Source: Micromonospora globbae (GTDB lineage: Bacteria; Actinomycetota; Actinomycetes; Mycobacteriales; Micromonosporaceae). Taken from it: a DNA stretch of 64,000 nucleotides. Where the stretch lies: contig NZ_RAQQ01000003.1 in the NCBI RefSeq assembly GCF_003610785.1, positions 248,001 to 312,000 on the forward strand, in the 5' to 3' direction. The notes under the pieces were generated by a model. The model searched no databases. It saw nothing but the letters and a program-made list of their open reading frames with translations, and had not been told where the DNA came from. This document shows, piece after piece, positions 37,800 through 46,524 of the stretch (the first letter of the stretch is position 1; each line of letters starts with the position of its first letter). A program made the position numbers and the translations under genes.

Positions 37800-38499
37800 G
37801 ATCGAAGACGTGAGCCTGCTGTACGGGCGGATCCAGGCGCTGCACGGCATCAGCCTGACCGTGGGTGAGGGCGAGATCGTGGCCCTGATCGGCGCGAACG
37901 GCGCCGGCAAGACGACCACGATGCGCGCGATCTCCGGCATCCGGCCGGTCGCCAGCGGCCGGATCCGGTTCGACGGTGAGGACATCACGAAGCTGCGGGC
38001 GGACCTGCGGGTGCGCCGGGGGCTCTGCCAGGCGCCCGAGGGCCGGGGCATCTTCCCGGGCATGACGGTGCTGGAGAACCTGGACATGGGGGCCTACACC
38101 CGCCGGGACCGGGCGGGTGTCGCCCAGGACCTCGACCGGGTGCTCACCCTGTTCCCGCGGCTGGCGGAACGGCGTAAGCAGCATGGCGGTACGCTCTCCG
38201 GCGGCGAGCAGCAGATGCTGGCCGTCGGCCGTGCGCTGATGAGCCGTCCCAAGCTGCTGCTGCTGGATGAGCCATCGATGGGGCTGGCTCCGATGCTGAT
38301 CCAGCAGATCTTCAACATCATCACGGAGATCAACGAGCAGGGCACCACCATCCTGCTGGTGGAGCAGAACGCGCAGCAGGCACTGGCCCGGGCGCACCGG
38401 GCGTACGTGCTGGAGACCGGCCGGATCGTCAAGAGCGGCACCGGCCAGGAACTCCTGCACGACCCGTCGGTCAAGGACGCCTACCTCGGCGTCGCCTGA
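37789..38499 (+). CDS. livF: branched-chain amino acid ABC transporter ATPase LivF
   Basis: A 236-residue ATPase. Walker A GANGAGKTT, LCQAPEGRGIFPGMTVLENLDMG (the LivF type Q-loop region), signature LSGGEQQMLAVGRALM, Walker B LLLLDEPSMGLAP, LLVEQNAQQAL in the H-loop region (LivF normally has Gln-Asn here). Works as a heterodimer with LivG to drive LivHM. Last gene of the five-gene liv cluster; 35 bp separate it from the next ABC system. Confidence 0.96.
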   Translation: MLLEIEDVSLLYGRIQALHGISLTVGEGEIVALIGANGAGKTTTMRAISGIRPVASGRIRFDGEDITKLRADLRVRRGLCQAPEGRGIFPGMTVLENLDMGAYTRRDRAGVAQDLDRVLTLFPRLAERRKQHGGTLSGGEQQMLAVGRALMSRPKLLLLDEPSMGLAPMLIQQIFNIITEINEQGTTILLVEQNAQQALARAHRAYVLETGRIVKSGTGQELLHDPSVKDAYLGVA

Positions 38500-38534
38500 C
38501 CGGCCGCCACCCCTCATCGCAAGGAGTGCACGAC

Positions 38535-39440
38535 ATGTTCAACATCACTGGTCGGCGCCGGGCCGTGCTCGGCGCCGCCGGGGCGGCCGCGCTGCTGCTC
38601 TCCCTCGCCGCCTGCGGTGAGGAGGAGGGCGGCGAGGCGACCGGCACCGGGCCCACGGTCAGCGCCTCGGCGGACACCTCCCTGGCCGACAAGGTGCCGG
38701 ACGCGATCAAGGCGGACGGCAAGATCGTGGTCGGCACCGACTCGACGTACGCCCCGGCCGAGTTCCTCGACGAGGACGGCAAGACGGTCGTCGGCTTCGA
38801 CGTGGAGCTGTTCACCGCGGTCGCCCAGAAGCTCGGCCTGCAGGCCGAGTTCGTCTCGGCGCCGTTCGGCGACATCATCGCGGGCGTCAACTCCGGCAAG
38901 TACGAGGTCGGCGTCTCGTCGTTCACGATCAACGACGAGCGCAAGACGCAGGCCAACATGATCAGCTACTTCCAGGTCGGCACGCAGTGGGTGACCAAGG
39001 CGGGCAACCCGGCCGGCGTCACGATCGACAACGCCTGCGGCAAGAAGATCGCCGTGCAGAAGGACACCGTCCAGGTCGAGGACATCGAGAAGCGGTCCAA
39101 GGCCTGCACCGACGCCGGCAAGCCGGCCATCACCGTCGAGCAGTTCCCGGGCCAGGACGCCGCGACGGCCGCCGTGGTCTCGGGCAAGGACGACGCCATG
39201 CTCGCCGACTACCCGGTGGGCGTGTACGCGGTGACCCAGTCCAACGGGGCCCTCGAACTGCTCGACAAGCAGTACGAGGCGGCGCCGTACGGCTACGTCG
39301 TGGCCAAGGACCAGACCGCGTTCGCCGAGGCCGTCCGGGACGCCACGAAGGCGCTGATCGCCGACGGGTCGTACAAGACGGTGCTCGACAAGTGGAAGGT
39401 GGGCGACGGCGCGATCACGGACCCCGCGATCAACCCGTAA
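38535..39440 (+). CDS. polar amino acid ABC transporter, substrate-binding lipoprotein
   Basis: A 301-residue solute-binding protein of the SBP_bac_3 family. Signal with a perfect lipobox LAAC (Cys at about residue 27), then [45 protein letters not shown], the usual opening of glutamine/arginine/cystine binding proteins, and [12 protein letters not shown] in the second lobe. ATG 38535 has AAGGAG 9 bases upstream. Ends with TAA, uncommon here. First of a three-gene importer directly behind liv. Confidence 0.93.
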   Translation: MFNITGRRRAVLGAAGAAALLLSLAACGEEEGGEATGTGPTVSASADTSLADKVPDAIKADGKIVVGTDSTYAPAEFLDEDGKTVVGFDVELFTAVAQKLGLQAEFVSAPFGDIIAGVNSGKYEVGVSSFTINDERKTQANMISYFQVGTQWVTKAGNPAGVTIDNACGKKIAVQKDTVQVEDIEKRSKACTDAGKPAITVEQFPGQDAATAAVVSGKDDAMLADYPVGVYAVTQSNGALELLDKQYEAAPYGYVVAKDQTAFAEAVRDATKALIADGSYKTVLDKWKVGDGAITDPAINP

Positions 39441-39446
39441 CGCGAC

Positions 39447-40430
39447 ATGGAATCCGAGGAAGTGACAACCGTACGGGCACGGCCGGAGCCGATCCGCGCC
39501 GTGCCCGTACGGCACCCGGGCCGCTGGGTGACGGTGGCCGTGCTGGCCGTGCTGGCCGCGATGTTCGTCCACGTGCTGGTCACGAACGACGCCTTCAACT
39601 GGTCGTTCATGGTGGACAAGATGTTCCGCCCGCCGATCATCGAGGGCCTGCTGCGCGGCACGGTGCTCATGACGGTGTCGGCCATGGTGATCGGCGTCGC
39701 GCTGGGCGTCGTGGTCGCGATCATGCGGCTGTCCGACAACCCGATCCTGCGCGGGGTGGCCTGGCTCTACACCTGGTTCTTCCGCGCCGTGCCCCGGCTC
39801 GTCCTGCTGGCGGTGTTCGGCAACATCGGCATCCTGTGGAGCCGGATCGAGTTCGGGGTGCCGTTCGACACCCAGCTCGGCCAGTTGTTCGGCATCGACA
39901 ACCTGCAGCTGCGCCTGTTCGGGTTCTCGTCGCGGGACATCCTCACCGGGTTCATGGCCGGCCTGCTGGGGCTCGCGCTGTCCGAGGCGGCGTACATGGC
40001 CGAGATCGTCCGGGCCGGCATCCAGTCGGTGGACCCGGGGCAGACCGAGGCCGCCCAGGCGCTCGGCATGAGCCGCGGCCAGTTGCTGCGCCGCGTGGTG
40101 CTGCCGCAGGCCATGCGGGTGATCATCCCGCCCACGGGCAACGAGACGATCGCCATGCTCAAGGACACGTCGCTGCTGCTGTACGTGCCGGTCAGCGTCG
40201 AGCTGTTCTTCCAGCTCGACGCGGTGGGCAAGCGGACGTTCCAGATCTTCCCGATGTACGTGGCGGCTTGCCTGTGGTACCTGTTCCTCACGAGCATCCT
40301 GCTGGTCGGCCAGTACTTCCTGGAGCGGCACTTCGGCAAGGGCTACGGCCCGGCCGGGCGGGCCCGGCTGCGGCTGCGTACGATCGCGGCCGAGCAGGGC
40401 GGCGGAGGCGGTCAGGGGGCGGTGGGATGA
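39447..40430 (+). CDS. polar amino acid ABC transporter permease
   Basis: A 327-residue HisM/GlnP-type permease. Hydrophobic helices with [21 protein letters not shown], the [13 protein letters not shown] segment (normally FRGTPLLVQL) and the EAA loop [27 protein letters not shown] that contacts the ATPase; [17 protein letters not shown] follows. The ribosome site is weak: ATG 39447 is used, and GTG 39462 with GAGGA directly upstream is the alternative. Overlaps the ATPase gene by ATGA. The C-terminus is Gly/Arg-rich. Confidence 0.94.
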   Translation: MESEEVTTVRARPEPIRAVPVRHPGRWVTVAVLAVLAAMFVHVLVTNDAFNWSFMVDKMFRPPIIEGLLRGTVLMTVSAMVIGVALGVVVAIMRLSDNPILRGVAWLYTWFFRAVPRLVLLAVFGNIGILWSRIEFGVPFDTQLGQLFGIDNLQLRLFGFSSRDILTGFMAGLLGLALSEAAYMAEIVRAGIQSVDPGQTEAAQALGMSRGQLLRRVVLPQAMRVIIPPTGNETIAMLKDTSLLLYVPVSVELFFQLDAVGKRTFQIFPMYVAACLWYLFLTSILLVGQYFLERHFGKGYGPAGRARLRLRTIAAEQGGGGGQGAVG

Positions 40431-41233
40431 GCGAGCTGATCCCCACCCAGACGGGCGCGCCGGCGGCCGAGTCGGAGCTGATGGTGCGGGCCGAGCAGGT
40501 GCACAAGTCGTTCGGCCACATCGAGGTGCTCAAGGGCATCGACCTGGAGGTGCGCAGCGGCGAGGTGTGCTGCCTGCTCGGGCCGTCCGGCTCCGGCAAG
40601 TCCACCTTCCTGCGCTGCATCAACCACCTGGAGAAGATCAACGCCGGTCGGATCTGGGTGGACGGCGACCTGATCGGTTACCGGGAGCGCGGCGGCAAGC
40701 TGCACGAGCTGCGCGAGAAGGAGGTCGCCGCGCAGCGCCGCGCGATCGGCATGGTGTTCCAGCGGTTCAACCTGTTCCCGCACATGACCGCCCTGGAGAA
40801 CGTCATCGAGGCGCCGGTGCGGGTCAAGCGGGAGCCGAAGGCCGCGGTCCGGGAGCGGGCCGAGGCACTGCTGGCCCGTGTCGGCCTCGCCGACAAGATG
40901 GGCAACTACCCGGGCCAGCTCTCCGGTGGCCAGCAGCAGCGGGTCGCCATCGCCCGGGCTCTGGCCATGCAGCCGAAGCTCATGCTCTTCGACGAGCCGA
41001 CCAGCGCCCTCGACCCGGAACTGGTCGGCGAGGTCCTCGACGTCATGAAGGACCTGGCCCGCGACGGCATGACGATGATCGTGGTGACCCACGAGATCGG
41101 CTTCGCCCGGGAGGTCGGCGACACGCTGGTGTTCATGGACGGCGGCGTCGTGGTCGAGCGCGGCAACCCGCGCGAGGTGATCGCCAACCCGCGGCACGAG
41201 CGGACGAAGACCTTCCTCGCCAAGGTGCTGTAG
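40427..41233 (+). CDS. polar amino acid ABC transporter ATPase
   Basis: A 268-residue GlnQ/HisP-type ATPase. Walker [11 protein letters not shown]-loop [18 protein letters not shown], signature [17 protein letters not shown], Walker [16 protein letters not shown]-loop [12 protein letters not shown]. The insertion [17 protein letters not shown] before the Q-loop resembles that in other amino-acid importers. A single permease gene implies a homodimeric channel. Followed by a hairpin terminator. Confidence 0.96.
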   Translation: MSELIPTQTGAPAAESELMVRAEQVHKSFGHIEVLKGIDLEVRSGEVCCLLGPSGSGKSTFLRCINHLEKINAGRIWVDGDLIGYRERGGKLHELREKEVAAQRRAIGMVFQRFNLFPHMTALENVIEAPVRVKREPKAAVRERAEALLARVGLADKMGNYPGQLSGGQQQRVAIARALAMQPKLMLFDEPTSALDPELVGEVLDVMKDLARDGMTMIVVTHEIGFAREVGDTLVFMDGGVVVERGNPREVIANPRHERTKTFLAKVL

Positions 41234-41238
41234 CGGCC

Positions 41239-41286
41239 GGGCCGCACGGGAGACCCGCCCCCGGCGGGCGCGCCTCCCGTGGGGCC
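41239..41286 (+). terminator. hairpin after amino-acid ABC operon
   Basis: Arms CACGGGAG (41245-41252) and CTCCCGTG (41274-41281), extended outward by GGGCC/GGCCC and enclosing a second small hairpin CCCGCCCCCGGCGGG. No T-tract. It starts right behind the ATPase stop, before polA. Confidence 0.6.
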
Positions 41287-41423
41287 CGGCGTCCGCCGCC
41301 GCGGCGGTCGCGGCCCGCCGCCGGCGCGCGGTCGGGGCCGGCCGGCGACGCCCGGAGCGCGGGGGCGCGCCGCCCCGCCCCGCCGCTGCCATTTGGTCGT
41401 ACGCCCGGGCTAGAGTCGCTGCC

Positions 41424-44123
41424 GTGACAGCTACGACGCCGCGCCTGCTCCTCGTCGACGGACACTCCCTGGCATACCGGGCGTTCTTCGCCCTGCCGGT
41501 GGAAAACTTCTCCACCACGACGGGGCAGCCCACCAACGCGGTCTACGGCTTCACCTCGATGCTCATCAACGTGCTGCGCGACGAGCAGCCGACGCACATC
41601 GTCGTCGCGTTCGACGTGTCCCGCCGCTCCTTCCGCACCGAGAAGTACGCGGAGTACAAGGCCGGCCGCAGCGAGACCCCGACCGACTTCAAGGGGCAGG
41701 TCAGCCTCGTCAAGGAGGTCCTCGCGGCGCTGCGCATCCCGGTCGTGGAGAAGGAGGGCTACGAGGCCGACGACGTGATCGCCACGCTCGCCTGCCAGGC
41801 CCGCGACCAGGGCATGTCGGTGCTCATCACGACCGGCGACCGGGACGCGTTCCAGCTCGTCGGCGACAACATCACCGTGCTCTACCCGCGCAAGGGCGTC
41901 TCCGACCTGGCCCGGATGGACCCGGCCGCCGTCGAGGCGAAGTACGGGGTGCCCCCGGAGCGCTACCGCGACCTGGCCGCCCTCGTCGGCGAGACCAGCG
42001 ACAACCTGCCCGGCGTCCCGGGTGTCGGCCCGAAGACCGCCGCCAAGTGGATCACCACCTACGGCGGGGTGGAGGGCATCGTGGCCCGGGCCGACGAGAT
42101 CAAGGGCAAGGCCGGCGACAGCCTGCGCGAGCGGCTCGCCGACGTGATCCGCAACTACGAGATCAACTGCCTGGTCTCCGACCTGGAGCTGCCGCTGCGC
42201 CCGGAGGACGCGCGGTGGCCGGGCTGGGACCGCGAGGCGGTGCACCAGGTCTTCGACACCCTCGAGTTCCGCATCCTGCGCGACCGCCTCTACCAGTACC
42301 TGGAAGCGGTGGAGCCGGAGGCGGAGTCCGGCTTCGACCTGACCGGCGAGGTGCTCACCGAGCCGGGCGTGCTGACGGGCTGGCTCGGCACGCACGCGCC
42401 GGCCGGCACGCCGGTCGGCGTGGCCGTGAAGCTCGACACCGGCCCGAACCGGCGGCACACCGCCTCGGTGCTCGGCATGGCCCTGGCCACCGCCGGCGGC
42501 GCCGCGGCCTGGTTCGACCCGGCCCGCCTCGACCCGGCCGACGAGGTCGCCCTGGCCGCCTGGCTCGCCGACGCCGACCGCCCGAAGGTGCTGCACGACG
42601 CCAAGCCGGCCGTGCTCGCCTGCGCGGCGCACGGATGGTCGCTGGAGGGGATCGTCCGCGACACGCAGATCGCGGCCTACCTGGCCCGGCCCGACCAGCG
42701 CTCCTACGACCTCACCGACCTGGCCCTGCGCTACCTGCACCGGGAGCTGCGCGTCGACGCGCCCGACACCGGCCAGCTCACCCTGGAGGGGCTCGGCAAC
42801 GACGGCGAGGCCGAGCAGAACCTGATGCTCCAGGCGCGGGCCACCCTCGACCTGGCCGACGCCATCGACGCCGAGCTGTCCCGCGACGGCGAGCAGTCGG
42901 CCCGGCTCATGGCCGGGGTGGAGCTGCCGCTCATGCGGGTGCTCGCCGGGATGGAACGCACCGGCATCGCCGCCGACACGCACTACCTCTCCGAGCTGGA
43001 GGCGCACTTCGCGGCCGAGGTGAAGGCCGCCGCGCAGGGCGCGTACGAGGCCGTCGGGCGGGAGTTCAACCTGGGCTCGCCGAAGCAGCTCCAGGAGATC
43101 CTCTTCGGCGAGCTGGGCCTGCCCAAGACGAAGCGCATCAAGACGGGCTACACGACCGACGCCGACGCGCTGCAGTGGCTCTACGCGCAGAACCCGCACC
43201 CCGTGCTGGCCCACCTGCTGCGCCACCGGGACGTGGCCAAGCTGAAGTCGACGGTCGACGGGCTGCTCAAGTCGGTCTCCGACGACGGCCGGATCCACAC
43301 CACCTTCAACCAGACGGTGGCGGCCACCGGCCGGCTCTCCTCGACCGAGCCCAACCTGCAGAACATCCCCATCCGCACGGAGGAGGGGCGGCGGATCCGG
43401 CGGGCGTTCGTGGTGGGGGAGGGCTACGAGTGCCTGCTCACCGCCGACTACAGCCAGATCGAGATGCGGATCATGGCGCACCTCTCCTCCGACGACGCCC
43501 TGATCGACGCGTTCAACTCCGGAGCCGACTTCCACGCCGCCACGGCGTCGTCGGTGTTCAAGGTACCGCTCACCGAGGTCACGCCCGACCAGCGCCGCAA
43601 GATCAAGGCGATGAACTACGGGCTCGCGTACGGGCTGAGCGCCTTCGGCCTCTCCCAGCAGCTCGGGATCAGCGCCGAGGAGGCGCGCGGGCTCATGGAG
43701 GACTACTTCGCCGGCTTCGGGGGCGTCCGCGACTACCTCCAGGAGGTGGTGGCGCGCGCCCGGCACGACGGCTACACGTCGACGATCCTCGGCCGGCGCC
43801 GCTACCTGCCCGACCTGGTGAGCGACAACCGGCAGCGGCGGGAGATGGCCGAGCGGATGGCGCTCAACGCCCCCATCCAGGGTTCCGCGGCCGACATCAT
43901 CAAGGTCGCCATGCTGCGGGTCGACACGGCGCTGCGCGAGGCCGGGCTGGGCTCCCGGATGCTGTTGCAGGTGCACGACGAGCTGGTCTTCGAGGTGGCT
44001 CCCGGTGAGCGGCGGGCCCTTGAGGAGCTGGTCCGGCGGGAGATGGGCGCCGCCTACCCGCTGTCCGTGCCGCTGGAGGTCTCCGTGGGCGAGGGCCGGG
44101 ACTGGAACAGCGCCGACCACTGA
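41424..44123 (+). CDS. polA: DNA polymerase I
   Basis: 899-residue repair and Okazaki-fragment polymerase. N-terminal 5'-3' exonuclease (LLLVDGHSLAYRAFFAL, EGYEADDVIATLA, TGDRDAFQLV, GETSDNLPGVPGVGPKTA), a middle 3'-5' exonuclease-fold domain (about residues 310-500), and a family A polymerase (TGRLSSTEPNLQNIPIRTEEGRRIR; motif A LTADYSQIEMR; motif B RRKIKAMNYGLAYGL; motif C LQVHDELVFEV). The proofreading acidic residues seem lost: the first metal-ligand DxE site reads KLDTG, and the last Asp is absent, as in Taq and mycobacterial PolA. GTG 41424. Confidence 0.97.
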   Translation: MTATTPRLLLVDGHSLAYRAFFALPVENFSTTTGQPTNAVYGFTSMLINVLRDEQPTHIVVAFDVSRRSFRTEKYAEYKAGRSETPTDFKGQVSLVKEVLAALRIPVVEKEGYEADDVIATLACQARDQGMSVLITTGDRDAFQLVGDNITVLYPRKGVSDLARMDPAAVEAKYGVPPERYRDLAALVGETSDNLPGVPGVGPKTAAKWITTYGGVEGIVARADEIKGKAGDSLRERLADVIRNYEINCLVSDLELPLRPEDARWPGWDREAVHQVFDTLEFRILRDRLYQYLEAVEPEAESGFDLTGEVLTEPGVLTGWLGTHAPAGTPVGVAVKLDTGPNRRHTASVLGMALATAGGAAAWFDPARLDPADEVALAAWLADADRPKVLHDAKPAVLACAAHGWSLEGIVRDTQIAAYLARPDQRSYDLTDLALRYLHRELRVDAPDTGQLTLEGLGNDGEAEQNLMLQARATLDLADAIDAELSRDGEQSARLMAGVELPLMRVLAGMERTGIAADTHYLSELEAHFAAEVKAAAQGAYEAVGREFNLGSPKQLQEILFGELGLPKTKRIKTGYTTDADALQWLYAQNPHPVLAHLLRHRDVAKLKSTVDGLLKSVSDDGRIHTTFNQTVAATGRLSSTEPNLQNIPIRTEEGRRIRRAFVVGEGYECLLTADYSQIEMRIMAHLSSDDALIDAFNSGADFHAATASSVFKVPLTEVTPDQRRKIKAMNYGLAYGLSAFGLSQQLGISAEEARGLMEDYFAGFGGVRDYLQEVVARARHDGYTSTILGRRRYLPDLVSDNRQRREMAERMALNAPIQGSAADIIKVAMLRVDTALREAGLGSRMLLQVHDELVFEVAPGERRALEELVRREMGAAYPLSVPLEVSVGEGRDWNSADH

Positions 44124-44169
44124 CCGCACCGGCCGAACCGTCGGGACCGCCCGCGGGCGCCCCAGCGCG

Positions 44170-44335
44170 GTCGCTGCCGGCGTGATCGGTCTCCCGGCGG
44201 GTCCACGGGTTCGCGCCTCGGCGGCGGTCGCTGCTGGCGTTCCCGGCCACCGGCCGGAGTCCGCCGGCGTGCCTCAGCGGGGCCGCTGCTGGCGTTCCCG
44301 GCCACCCGGCGGAGTCCGCCGGCGCGCCTCAGCGG
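44170..44335. repeat. 55-bp tandem repeat between polA and DUF3140 gene
   Basis: Two nearly identical 55-bp copies (44226-44280 and 44281-44335), each running from GG[T/C]CGCTGCTGGCGTTCCC to GCCTCAGCGG. A more degenerate 56-bp copy lies at 44170-44225 and the start of another follows 44335. The DUF3140 stop codon falls in the last bases of the second copy. Recent segmental duplication is the likely origin. Confidence 0.85.
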
Positions 44336-44808
44336 GGCCGCTGCCGGACGCGACCCGGTCGGGCCGGCCGCCGCTGGCCCGGCTCCGGGCTGCGACGGGA
44401 CGGTGGCGGGGTCCCGTGCCGTTCGAGGGCCTGGCGGGACCGGCCGCCCGGCGGCGGGAGCGGGGCCTTGAGCGGGTCGTGACCCCAGTTCATGAGCGAC
44501 CAGCGCCACCGGGTGTTCCGGACGTCGCCGGAGGGGCGCTGGGCCATGTGCCGCCGCACGTACGCCACGACCTTGCGCATGTGCTTGACGTCGGCCGCGG
44601 AGAACTCGCCGCGCTTGCGGCGCAGCAGGTCGATGATCCGCCGGCCCGACTCGTGGCCCACCGACTCGCCGCCGCGGGTGCCCTTGCGGCGCCAGCCCAC
44701 GTGCTTCGACTCGTCGGTCTCGAGCCACGACGCCAGCTCGCGCGGCTTCATGTTCACGGCCTCGGTGAACTCGCGCTGGGCCTCGCGGACGTCGTCGTCA
44801 CCGCTCAC
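44329..44808 (-). CDS. DUF3140 family protein
   Basis: A 159-residue protein. The conserved region (about residues 8-105) contains FTEAVNMKPRELASWLETDESKHVGW, then GHESGRRIIDLLRRKRGEFSAADVKHMRKVVAYVRRHMAQRP and NTRWRWSLMNWGHDPL, all characteristic of this actinobacterial family. The C-terminal about 40 residues are a Pro/Arg/Gly low-complexity tail whose 3' end borders a 55-bp tandem repeat. Biochemical role unknown; the basic helical part could bind nucleic acid. It begins inside the end of the DUF2945 gene (11-bp overlap), so the pair is one operon. Confidence 0.85.
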   Translation of the reverse strand: MSGDDDVREAQREFTEAVNMKPRELASWLETDESKHVGWRRKGTRGGESVGHESGRRIIDLLRRKRGEFSAADVKHMRKVVAYVRRHMAQRPSGDVRNTRWRWSLMNWGHDPLKAPLPPPGGRSRQALERHGTPPPSRRSPEPGQRRPARPGRVRQRPR

Positions 44809-45016
44809 GGCGCAGCACCTCCGGGCGGTGGGCGACGTCCCGGCCCGAGTCGTCGTTGCGGATCCGGTACTGCGGCTGCTCCTCCGAGGCGTTCACGGCG
44901 TGCCCGCGCACGTGGGTGCGCTCGGTGAGCTTCTCCTTGACCACGCCGTACGCCCGGCCGCTGTGACTGGCCCAGGAGACGTGGTCGCCTCTGCGGAACT
45001 CCTGCTTCTCGGCCAT
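44798..45016 (-). CDS. DUF2945 family (hypervirulence-associated TUDOR-like) protein
   Basis: A 72-residue protein with the family core FRRGDHVSWASHSGRAYGVVKEKLTERTHVRGHAVNASEEQPQYRIRNDDSGRDVAHRPEVL, a small beta-barrel resembling a Tudor/SH3 fold. ATG 45016 gives the normal size; the open frame extends further up to 45115 into the palindromic repeat and is not credible there. Translationally linked to DUF3140. Function unknown; a stress or nucleoid-binding role is speculative. Confidence 0.87.
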   Translation of the reverse strand: MAEKQEFRRGDHVSWASHSGRAYGVVKEKLTERTHVRGHAVNASEEQPQYRIRNDDSGRDVAHRPEVLRRER

Positions 45017-45101
45017 GCCGTCGGCGTACCCGGGGCGGACCGCCGAAAACGGCTCCACGCCTCGCTTGGCGGCGCCCCCGCCGGCCCGAGGTCCCCGACC
45101 C

Positions 45102-45172
45102 CACGCGGTGATCATGAAGTTACTGCCTCTTCACTCGGCGTGTCGGGGCGATAACCTCATGATCACCGCGTG
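45102..45172. repeat. palindromic intergenic element (GTGATCATGA family)
   Basis: Perfect 16-bp arms CACGCGGTGATCATGA (45102-45117) and complement (45157-45172). Pairing may continue through GTTA/TAAC; the central region is about 30 bases. It lies between two minus-strand genes (methyltransferase upstream, DUF2945 downstream). The arm GTGATCATGA-GTTA is repeated in the element at 63840-63904, so it belongs to a dispersed family. Confidence 0.8.
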
Positions 45173-45249
45173 CCACCGCGGGGCGGACCCGCGCCGGCCG
45201 CAGGCCGGTACCCGCGCCGGCCGCGGCCGGTGTGCGCGTGGGCGGCGGG

Positions 45250-46053
45250 TCAGGCCGGTTTCTCGGCGACGAAGATGGCGGTGCCCGGGAAGAGCCGACC
45301 GCGCAACGGGCTCCACTGCCCCCAGATCCCCTCGTGTCCCTCGGGCCACTCCGGCTCCACGAGGTCGACGAGGCGGAACCCGGCGCCGACCAGCTCCCGG
45401 ATCCGGTCGCCGAGGGTGCGGTGCTGCTCGACGTAGGTGGGCACGCCCGCCTCGTCCTGCTCGACGTACGGCCGGCGGTCGAAGTACGAGTGCACCGCCC
45501 GCAGGCCGCCCTCGCCCGGGTCGTCGAGGAAGATCCACCGCATCGGGTGGGTGACCGAGAAGACCCAGCGGGCGCCGGGGCGCAGCACCCGGAACACCTC
45601 CCGCATGAGCGCCGCCGAGTCGGCCACGAACGGGATCGCCCCGAACGCCGTGCAGGCGGTGTCGAACGCCGCGTCGGCGAAGGGTAGGGCCAGCGCGTCG
45701 GCCTGCACGAGCGGCACGCGTACGCCGGTGCGGTCGGCGGCCTCCGCGGCGTGCCGCAACATCCCGGCGGAGAGGTCCATGGCGACGGGGTGGGCGCCCT
45801 GCGTGGCGAGCCACCGTGCGGCGGCCGCGGCGCCGCAGCCGACCTCGAGGATCCGGCGCCCGTCCAGGTCGCCGAGCAGGTGCACGTCCGCCTCGCGCAG
45901 CCCCTCGGGGCACCAGACGAAGTCCACGTCGCCGAGGAACGTCCCGTGCTCGGCCTGGTAGTCGTCGGCGTCGGCGTCCCACCAGCGGCGGCTCGCCACC
46001 CGGGCCTCGGCGTCGGCGACCCGGCGTCGGGTCACCCGGCTGTCGTCGTCCAC
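45250..46053 (-). CDS. class I SAM-dependent methyltransferase
   Basis: A 267-residue methyltransferase. Motif I RRILEVGCGAAAAARWL, motif II acidic end at PVAMDLSAGML, VQADALALPFADAAFDTACTAF (motif IV region), and HPMRWIFLDDPGEGG in the substrate region. The N-terminus (SRRWWDADADDYQAEHGTFLGDVDFVWCPEGL) is typical of an actinobacterial subfamily of unknown substrate. GTG start at 46053. Single-gene unit divergent from rpsA. Confidence 0.9.
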   Translation of the reverse strand: MDDDSRVTRRRVADAEARVASRRWWDADADDYQAEHGTFLGDVDFVWCPEGLREADVHLLGDLDGRRILEVGCGAAAAARWLATQGAHPVAMDLSAGMLRHAAEAADRTGVRVPLVQADALALPFADAAFDTACTAFGAIPFVADSAALMREVFRVLRPGARWVFSVTHPMRWIFLDDPGEGGLRAVHSYFDRRPYVEQDEAGVPTYVEQHRTLGDRIRELVGAGFRLVDLVEPEWPEGHEGIWGQWSPLRGRLFPGTAIFVAEKPA

Positions 46054-46089
46054 GCGCCCACGCTAGGGCCTCGGCCGCCGCCACGCGGA

Positions 46090-46145
46090 GCGGGGCCGCC
46101 ACGTCGGGCGCGGCCGCCACGTCGGGCGCGGCCGCCACGCCGGGC
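46090..46145. repeat. 18-bp direct repeat, three copies
   Basis: GCGGCCGCCACGTCGGGC at 46110-46127, a one-base variant at 46128-46145, and a copy with two extra G at 46090-46109. It lies upstream of the methyltransferase start in the 471-bp interval 46054-46524, which otherwise holds the rpsA promoter region and no supported gene. Confidence 0.7.
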
Positions 46146-46293
46146 GGGGCGGGGCACGCGAGCCGGTGGTGCCGCGGGCGCCGGCGCGGTGACGGTCGCC
46201 CCGTGGCGGGCGTGACGGACGAGACAGGTGCGACGCAATCCGGGCGATTCCGCGGCTTTCGCAGCTCACGGCACGATGAGCCGGCGGGAGGGC

Positions 46294-46324
46294 TTGCACG
46301 CTGTGGTAATGCGCAGGGTAGGCT
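46294..46324 (+). promoter_or_regulatory. candidate rpsA promoter
   Basis: TTGCAC (46294-46299), 19-bp spacer, TAGGCT (46319-46324). This is the best sigma-70-like pair in the region and implies a leader of about 190 bases before rpsA. A long 5' leader could allow S1 autoregulation, as in other bacteria; no structure was modelled. Confidence 0.45.
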
Positions 46325-46524
46325 AGACGATGCGCTCGCGGATCGTGCACCTCGGCAGGGAGCAGGTGCGCTGTCGACGAGGCCACCGACGAAGCCACTG
46401 ACGGCGCCACATCATCGCATCTGGCAATCGTTCGGTGCGCCAAGCGACGGGTCCGCTGGCGCGATCGGGTCACCGCGACACCAAGCCTGCTGTGACAACC
46501 CATCCGACCGGAGCAACCGCCCAC

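Noticed and set aside
41133..44129. Long minus-strand frame across polA
   Set aside because: Shadow of polA; composition is His/Gly/Arg/Val-rich without any recognisable domain.
45017..45115. N-terminal extension of the DUF2945 gene to 45115
   Set aside because: It would begin inside a palindromic element and adds non-family sequence; ATG 45016 gives the normal small domain.
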